Below are positions 8,853 through 11,883 of a stretch of 11,883 nt of DNA, piece after piece. The stretch is from Bacillota bacterium (GTDB lineage: Bacteria > Bacillota > Clostridia > Peptostreptococcales > Anaerovoracaceae): NCBI GenBank assembly GCA_017431395.1, contig JAFRLD010000187.1, positions 1 to 11,883 of the forward strand, read 5' to 3'. The notes under the pieces were generated by a model that had not been told where the DNA came from, ran no database searches, and saw nothing but the letters and a program-made list of their open reading frames with translations. How positions within the stretch are numbered: the first letter of the stretch is position 1; each line of letters starts with the position of its first letter. The position numbers were made by a program, and so were the translations under genes.

Positions 8853-8881
8853 TTTCTTTTTCTTCATAAAGACGCTCAATT

Positions 8882-8910
8882 ATTATATCTTAGCCGCCCG
8901 CACGCGTCAA
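8882..8910 (-). promoter_or_regulatory. Promoter of the rpmG-secE-nusG-rplKAJL unit
   Basis: On the minus strand the -35 TTGACG (8905-8910) and a perfect -10 TATAAT (8882-8887) are separated by exactly 17 bases. This is the best vegetative promoter match in the window. Transcription should begin near 8875, leaving a leader of about 70 bases before rpmG. The -35 forms half of a TTGAC inverted repeat with GTCAA at 8919-8923. Confidence 0.85.
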
Positions 8911-8924
8911 GGGTTATTTTGACT

Positions 8925-8960
8925 TTCGGGGCGCCGTTCGGGGCACCCTCCACGCGGGCG
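8925..8960. repeat. GC-rich repeats upstream of the rpmG promoter
   Basis: TTCGGGGC occurs twice with a 12-base period (8925-8932 and 8937-8944). GGCGCC (8930-8935) can pair with GGCACC (8942-8947) in the minus-strand RNA. GCGGGCG (8954-8960) is the reverse complement of CGCCCGC (8895-8901) inside the promoter spacer. The block lies between the hppA terminator and the rpmG promoter. It could be an activator or repressor site, or remnants of a second terminator; no function is shown. Confidence 0.35.
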
Positions 8961-8999
8961 ATAAAAGCGGGGTCATCCGGAAAACCGGAAACCCCGCTT
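8961..8999 (-). terminator. Terminator of hppA
   Basis: The minus strand has AAGCGGGGT (8991-8999) pairing perfectly with ACCCCGCTT (8965-8973). An inner CCGG/CCGG helix sits around a TTTT loop. The stem ends in CTTTTAT, giving a U-run. It lies about 50 bases after the hppA stop and separates hppA from the ribosomal unit. Confidence 0.85.
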
Positions 9000-9028
9000 G
9001 ACTTCTGTTTCAGTCTGTAAGCCTTCGC

Positions 9029-9060
9029 TTAGCCGATCCGTTTGATATGATTAGCCGATC
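9029..9060. repeat. Ten-base direct repeat at the hppA stop codon
   Basis: TTAGCCGATC occurs at 9029-9038 and again at 9051-9060, where it contains the hppA stop codon and the last two codons. The 22-base offset looks like a small tandem duplication of the gene end, or chance. Confidence 0.5.
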
Positions 9061-11090
9061 AGGCCGCCGATCGCTACGAACAGCGGTGCGAATACTACGG
9101 AAACGATGGTCATCAGCTTGATCAGGATGTTGATGGACGGACCGGATGTATCCTTGAACGGGTCACCAACGGTGTCGCCAACAACGGTAGCCTTATGGGT
9201 ATCGGAACCCTTGCCACCATAGTGTCCTTCTTCAACATACTTCTTAGCGTTGTCCCATGCGCCGCCGGCGTTCGCCATCATCAGAGCCATCAGGACACCG
9301 GCTGCCAGCGCGCCAGCCAGCATTCCGCCGAGAGCCTCAGGTCCGAGGATGATTCCGATCGCCAGAGGAGCGATGATCGCCATCAGGCCAGGAACGATCA
9401 TTTCCTTCAGGGCTGCCTGTGTGGAAATGTCAACGCAGTGTGCATAGTCCGGCTTCACGGTTCCAGCCAGGATACCTTCGTCGGAACGGAACTGTCTTCT
9501 TACTTCCTCGATCATCTGGTTCGCTGCTCTACCGACGGAGTTCATCGTGAAAGCAGAGAACATGAACGGCAGCATAGCGCCGATGAACAGACCGATGATA
9601 ACGATCGGGTTCAGCAGGCTGATCGCGGACAGTCCTGTAACTGCGGAGTAGGAAGCGAACAGAGCCAGAGCTGTCAGGGCAGCGGATCCGATCGCGAATC
9701 CCTTACCAATAGCAGCTGTGGTGTTGCCGACTGCATCCAGCTTGTCAGTGATCTCTCTGACTTCGTGAGGCAGCTCAGCCATCTCAGCGATACCACCGGC
9801 ATTGTCGGATACCGGACCATAAGCGTCGACCGCAACGGTCATGCCTGTGGTGGACAGCATGCCGACCGCTGCCAGAGCGATACCATACATGCCCATGCCT
9901 GTTCCAACGGTCTCAGTTGCGAAGTAAGCCGCGAAGATACCGACTGCGATGCAGATGATCGGCCAAACGGTGGACATCATGCCAACGCCCAGGCCGCTGA
10001 TGATCGTTGTAGCGGAACCAGTCTGGGACTGCTCAGCGATCTTCTTAACGGATTTGTAATCTCCGGATGTGTAGATCTCAGTGATCTTACCGATAGCAAC
10101 GCCAACCACCAGGCCTGCGATGATCGCGATCGCGAAGGAGAAGCTTCCCAGCATTGCCTTCGACAGGATGATGGATACGATGACTACGATACCGGATGCA
10201 ATGTATGTTCCCATGTTCAGGGCATTTGCCGGGTTGGAGCCTTCCTTGCCTCTAACCATCATGATACCGATGATGGAGGAGATGATACCAACCGCTGCCA
10301 TGATCAGCGGGAAGAGGGCTGCGGTAGCTTCATCAAACAGACCGCCGGAGGCAGCAGCAGCAACTGCAGCCAAAGTGATGGCGGAGATGATGGATCCGCA
10401 ATAGGATTCATACAGGTCAGAGCCCATGCCGGCTACGTCACCAACGTTGTCGCCAACGTTGTCTGCGATAACTGCCGGGTTTCTCGGGTCATCCTCAGGG
10501 ATTCCAGCTTCAACCTTACCAACCAGGTCAGCACCTACGTCAGCAGCCTTGGTATAGATACCGCCGCCGACACGTCCGAACAGAGCCATGGAAGAAGCTC
10601 CGAATCCGAAACCGGTGATGCACTGTACAACGGTAGCCAGGTCGAGACAAACAACGACGATTCCCAGTCCGAACAGACCCAGACCGGATACTGCGAGTCC
10701 CATGACCGCGCCGGAACGGAAAGCGATCTTCAGCGCTTTGTTCATACCGGAGTCCTTCGCCGCTGCAGCGGTTCTGACATTACCCCATGTAGCAACGTTC
10801 ATTCCGAAGAATCCAGCCAGTACGGAAAGAACCGCGCCGAATACATACAGGATCGCTGTTGTCACACTCTGCAGGCCGATGCCGATGAGCAGGGCGAGAA
10901 CGATGATAACGATCGCCATGATCTTGTACTCTCTCTTCAGGAATGCGAACGCACCTTCTCTGATAAAACCGGAAATTTCCTTCATCCGATCTGTTCCCTG
11001 ATCCGATTTCTTGATCCAGGATGCCAGGATCAAAGCAACGACCAGGCCGACGATTGCTGCACAAACAGCAACCAGAGCTAAAGCTTTCAT
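9051..11090 (-). CDS. hppA: Membrane-bound ion-pumping pyrophosphatase, K+-dependent, probably Na+-translocating
   Basis: This integral membrane enzyme hydrolyses pyrophosphate from biosynthesis and pumps Na+ and/or H+ out of the cell. The protein has 679 residues with about sixteen hydrophobic segments. The substrate site is intact: [22 protein letters not shown] (184-205), DNVGDNVGD (210-218), and near the C-terminus [15 protein letters not shown] (637-651). GNTTAA (455-460) has Ala where K+-independent enzymes carry Lys, so it should need K+. In SDLYESYCG (224-232) the Glu228 position matches Na+-pumping enzymes rather than the plant-type H+ pumps, whose Glu lies one turn later; some H+ or dual pumps share this position, so the ion is not certain. 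The ATG at 11090 has GGGAGG about ten bases upstream. It has its own terminator and follows secG, also with a terminator; no convincing hppA promoter was seen. Confidence 0.96.
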   Translation of the reverse strand: MKALALVAVCAAIVGLVVALILASWIKKSDQGTDRMKEISGFIREGAFAFLKREYKIMAIVIIVLALLIGIGLQSVTTAILYVFGAVLSVLAGFFGMNVATWGNVRTAAAAKDSGMNKALKIAFRSGAVMGLAVSGLGLFGLGIVVVCLDLATVVQCITGFGFGASSMALFGRVGGGIYTKAADVGADLVGKVEAGIPEDDPRNPAVIADNVGDNVGDVAGMGSDLYESYCGSIISAITLAAVAAAASGGLFDEATAALFPLIMAAVGIISSIIGIMMVRGKEGSNPANALNMGTYIASGIVVIVSIILSKAMLGSFSFAIAIIAGLVVGVAIGKITEIYTSGDYKSVKKIAEQSQTGSATTIISGLGVGMMSTVWPIICIAVGIFAAYFATETVGTGMGMYGIALAAVGMLSTTGMTVAVDAYGPVSDNAGGIAEMAELPHEVREITDKLDAVGNTTAAIGKGFAIGSAALTALALFASYSAVTGLSAISLLNPIVIIGLFIGAMLPFMFSAFTMNSVGRAANQMIEEVRRQFRSDEGILAGTVKPDYAHCVDISTQAALKEMIVPGLMAIIAPLAIGIILGPEALGGMLAGALAAGVLMALMMANAGGAWDNAKKYVEEGHYGGKGSDTHKATVVGDTVGDPFKDTSGPSINILIKLMTIVSVVFAPLFVAIGGLIG

Positions 11091-11131
11091 TTTGATGATA
11101 CCTCCCTCAATTTAACATCAAGTTCCAATAT

Positions 11132-11164
11132 GAAATAAATCCGGATCCCATGATCCGGTTATTT
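11132..11164 (-). terminator. Terminator of secG
   Basis: The minus strand has CCGGATC, loop ATGG, GATCCGG (11141-11158), a perfect seven-base-pair stem, then ATTTATTTC. The AAATAA and TTATTT flanks can extend the helix. It lies about 30 bases after the secG stop. Because it sits between secG and hppA, hppA may depend on read-through or on a promoter overlapping this stretch. Confidence 0.7.
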
Positions 11165-11193
11165 CCATTTGTGTTTTCTCCGTGTGCCGCCGC

Positions 11194-11424
11194 CTACTCG
11201 ATCGCGACTAATACCAGAGAAATAAGAATGAACAGAATCGCTGTTACGGTCGAGATCTTGCTCAAGATCACATCGTAACCAGAGCTTCTCTTCTTACCGA
11301 AGAGCTGTTCCGCGCCGCCTCCGATGGAACCGGACAGGCCCGCGCTGTTGCTGGACTGCAGCAAAATGCTGACGGTCAGTACGATACTGGCGATCAGCAA
11401 TATGATTTTAAGTGCCAGGCTCAT
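11194..11424 (-). CDS. secG: Preprotein translocase subunit SecG
   Basis: SecG is the accessory subunit of the SecYEG channel and aids the SecA-driven export step. The product is 76 residues, typical for Gram-positive SecG. Two membrane segments are visible (about 4-22 and 55-75). They are joined by the conserved loop LLQSSNSAGLSGSIGGGAEQLFGKKRSSG (about 21-49), which contains the family's Gly-rich GGGAEQLFG motif. The ATG at 11424 has AAGGAGGG six bases upstream, and the stop is TAG. It has its own promoter (11454-11482) and terminator. SecE lies in the same window but in another transcription unit; secY is not present. Confidence 0.96.
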   Translation of the reverse strand: MSLALKIILLIASIVLTVSILLQSSNSAGLSGSIGGGAEQLFGKKRSSGYDVILSKISTVTAILFILISLVLVAIE

Positions 11425-11453
11425 AAAATCCCTCCTTCTATTCTAACTCGGCT

Positions 11454-11482
11454 AGTTTATCACACTCATTTTGATAAATCAA
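11454..11482 (-). promoter_or_regulatory. Promoter of secG with an embedded inverted repeat
   Basis: On the minus strand the -35 TTGATT (11477-11482) is followed by 17 bases and the -10 TAAACT (11454-11459). TGA directly upstream makes it an extended -10. Transcription should start near 11447, about 23 bases before secG. TTTATCA and TGATAAA (11472-11478 and 11456-11462) form a perfect inverted repeat spaced by 9 bases. It covers the spacer and most of the -10, so it could be an operator. Confidence 0.6.
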
Positions 11483-11674
11483 CCGCATCTCTATGGGATT
11501 TTTAGAACAATTTGATGTTTGTTTTTTCGGAATATTTCCGCAAAGGCTGGTCCTCCACCGCAGGTACCGCCCGCAGAACATGAAAGCTGTTCCCGCGATC
11601 ATCGTTCTCAAGATCAAGATCCACGGGAAAGTCAACGTGAAGATCCTCGAGAATGATACCTTAACGACGTTTCG

Positions 11675-11712
11675 CGATTCGCGTGGATTTGAAGGACCTC
11701 AATCGCGAATCG
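11675..11712. repeat. Nine-base inverted repeat
   Basis: CGATTCGCG (11675-11683) is the exact reverse complement of CGCGAATCG (11704-11712), with a 20-base loop. TCGCGA occurs in both arms. A competing plus-strand stem AAGGAC (11692-11697)...GTCCTT (11712-11717) ends in TTTTC, like a weak plus-strand terminator. No plus-strand gene precedes it in the window. Confidence 0.5.
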
Positions 11713-11789
11713 TCCTTTTCGGCATTGTTTTCGATACAGGCGACCGGCGGGGCAGTGCCGGAGCGGATTCCGCAGAAGCGGATCAGATG

Positions 11790-11863
11790 CCCCGAAGGCG
11801 TGAGCGAAGGAGCTGGTAAGAAAGCGGCGGCTTTTAGCCGCTTTCTCCGCGAACCGTGAGCGA
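11790..11863. repeat. REP-like imperfect direct repeats around a hairpin
   Basis: CCCCGAAGGCGTGAGCGA (11790-11807) recurs as CCGCGAACCGTGAGCGA (11847-11863), sharing CGTGAGCGA exactly and most of the rest. The copies sit on both sides of the 10-bp-arm palindrome at 11819-11846. This layout of short repeats flanking a palindrome resembles dispersed extragenic repeats, but the copy number in the genome cannot be seen here. Confidence 0.4.
11819..11846 (-). terminator. Terminator-like hairpin near the right edge
   Basis: AGAAAGCGGC (11819-11828) and GCCGCTTTCT (11837-11846) are perfect ten-base arms around an eight-base loop. On the minus strand the stem ends CTTTCTTACC, a weak U-run, so it could end a minus-strand gene lying beyond 11883. 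The plus strand has an even weaker U-run. Direction is uncertain. Confidence 0.45.
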
Positions 11864-11883
11864 CGAGGATGCAGCCTGACCGC

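Larger units (their letters stand above)
11483..11883. other. Intergenic region without a confident gene
   Basis: About 400 bases upstream of secG hold no gene that I recognise. On the minus strand a 65-codon frame with a TTG start (11438-11635) has a GAGGA eight bases before it and a hydrophobic beginning. A second minus-strand frame (11505-11660) is rich in GNN codons but lacks a normal start. On the plus strand, 11683-11859 is open from a GTG without a ribosome binding site. The left part is AT-rich and the right part GC-rich with several inverted and direct repeats. It may be an ordinary long upstream region, a decayed gene, or a dispersed repeat. Confidence 0.5.

Noticed and set aside
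9195..11081. A plus-strand open frame of 628 codons antisense to hppA
   Set aside because: It mirrors the hppA codon pattern, gives a Ser/Asp/His/Cys-rich composition without any known domain, and no promoter or ribosome binding site supports it.
11528..11540. CGGAA-TAT-TTCCG hairpin
   Set aside because: No U-run follows on either strand and the stem is only five bases.
11440..11883. tmRNA, SRP RNA, RNase P RNA or tRNA upstream of secG
   Set aside because: None of the conserved motifs were seen: no tmRNA tag frame or CCA end, no SRP tetraloop domain, no tRNA T-loop.

Overview
The window is a single-direction block of core housekeeping genes, all on the minus strand. In transcription order (right to left) they are secG, hppA, rpmG, secE, nusG, rplK, rplA, rplJ, rplL, rpoB and the first 416 codons of rpoC. 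The organism is most likely a member of the Bacillota, class Clostridia. The evidence is strong AGGAGG-type ribosome binding sites on nearly every gene, a Firmicutes-type L10 leader with an attenuator before rplJ, an RpoB of 1258 residues ending in a long acidic tail, a zinc-type L33, and a K+-dependent, Na+-type membrane pyrophosphatase as seen in many anaerobes. The balanced to slightly GC-rich composition would fit a family such as Anaerovoracaceae, but that is only a guess.

Right end (11425-11883): no confident gene. It holds the secG promoter with an inverted repeat inside it, a 9-bp inverted repeat, a 10-bp-arm terminator-like hairpin and REP-like imperfect direct repeats around it. Next come secG with its own terminator and hppA with its own terminator; they lie upstream of, but apparently outside, the ribosomal/RNA polymerase transcription unit.

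Middle (8804-8960): a near-consensus promoter (TTGACG-N17-TATAAT) followed by a terminator-like leader hairpin starts the long unit rpmG-secE-nusG-rplK-rplA-(leader)-rplJ-rplL. The 250-base rplA-rplJ gap is the most structured piece of the window. It has an L10-binding aptamer, an antiterminator hairpin and an intrinsic terminator in which each structure excludes the next; this is the arrangement expected for L10(L12)4 feedback on rplJL.

Left end: tandem terminator-like hairpins follow rplL, and a good extended -10 promoter precedes rpoB, so rpoBC can be transcribed partly independently of the ribosomal proteins. Together the genes make the ribosomal stalk base and stalk (L11, L10, L7/L12), the L1 stalk, L33, two subunits of the SecYEG translocon (SecE, SecG), the elongation factor NusG, and the two catalytic subunits of RNA polymerase. 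HppA couples hydrolysis of biosynthetic pyrophosphate to ion pumping.

No new protein system was found. The points worth a second look are regulatory RNA structures, promoter-embedded repeats, the RpoB tail, the gene order, and the unexplained right-hand intergenic region.
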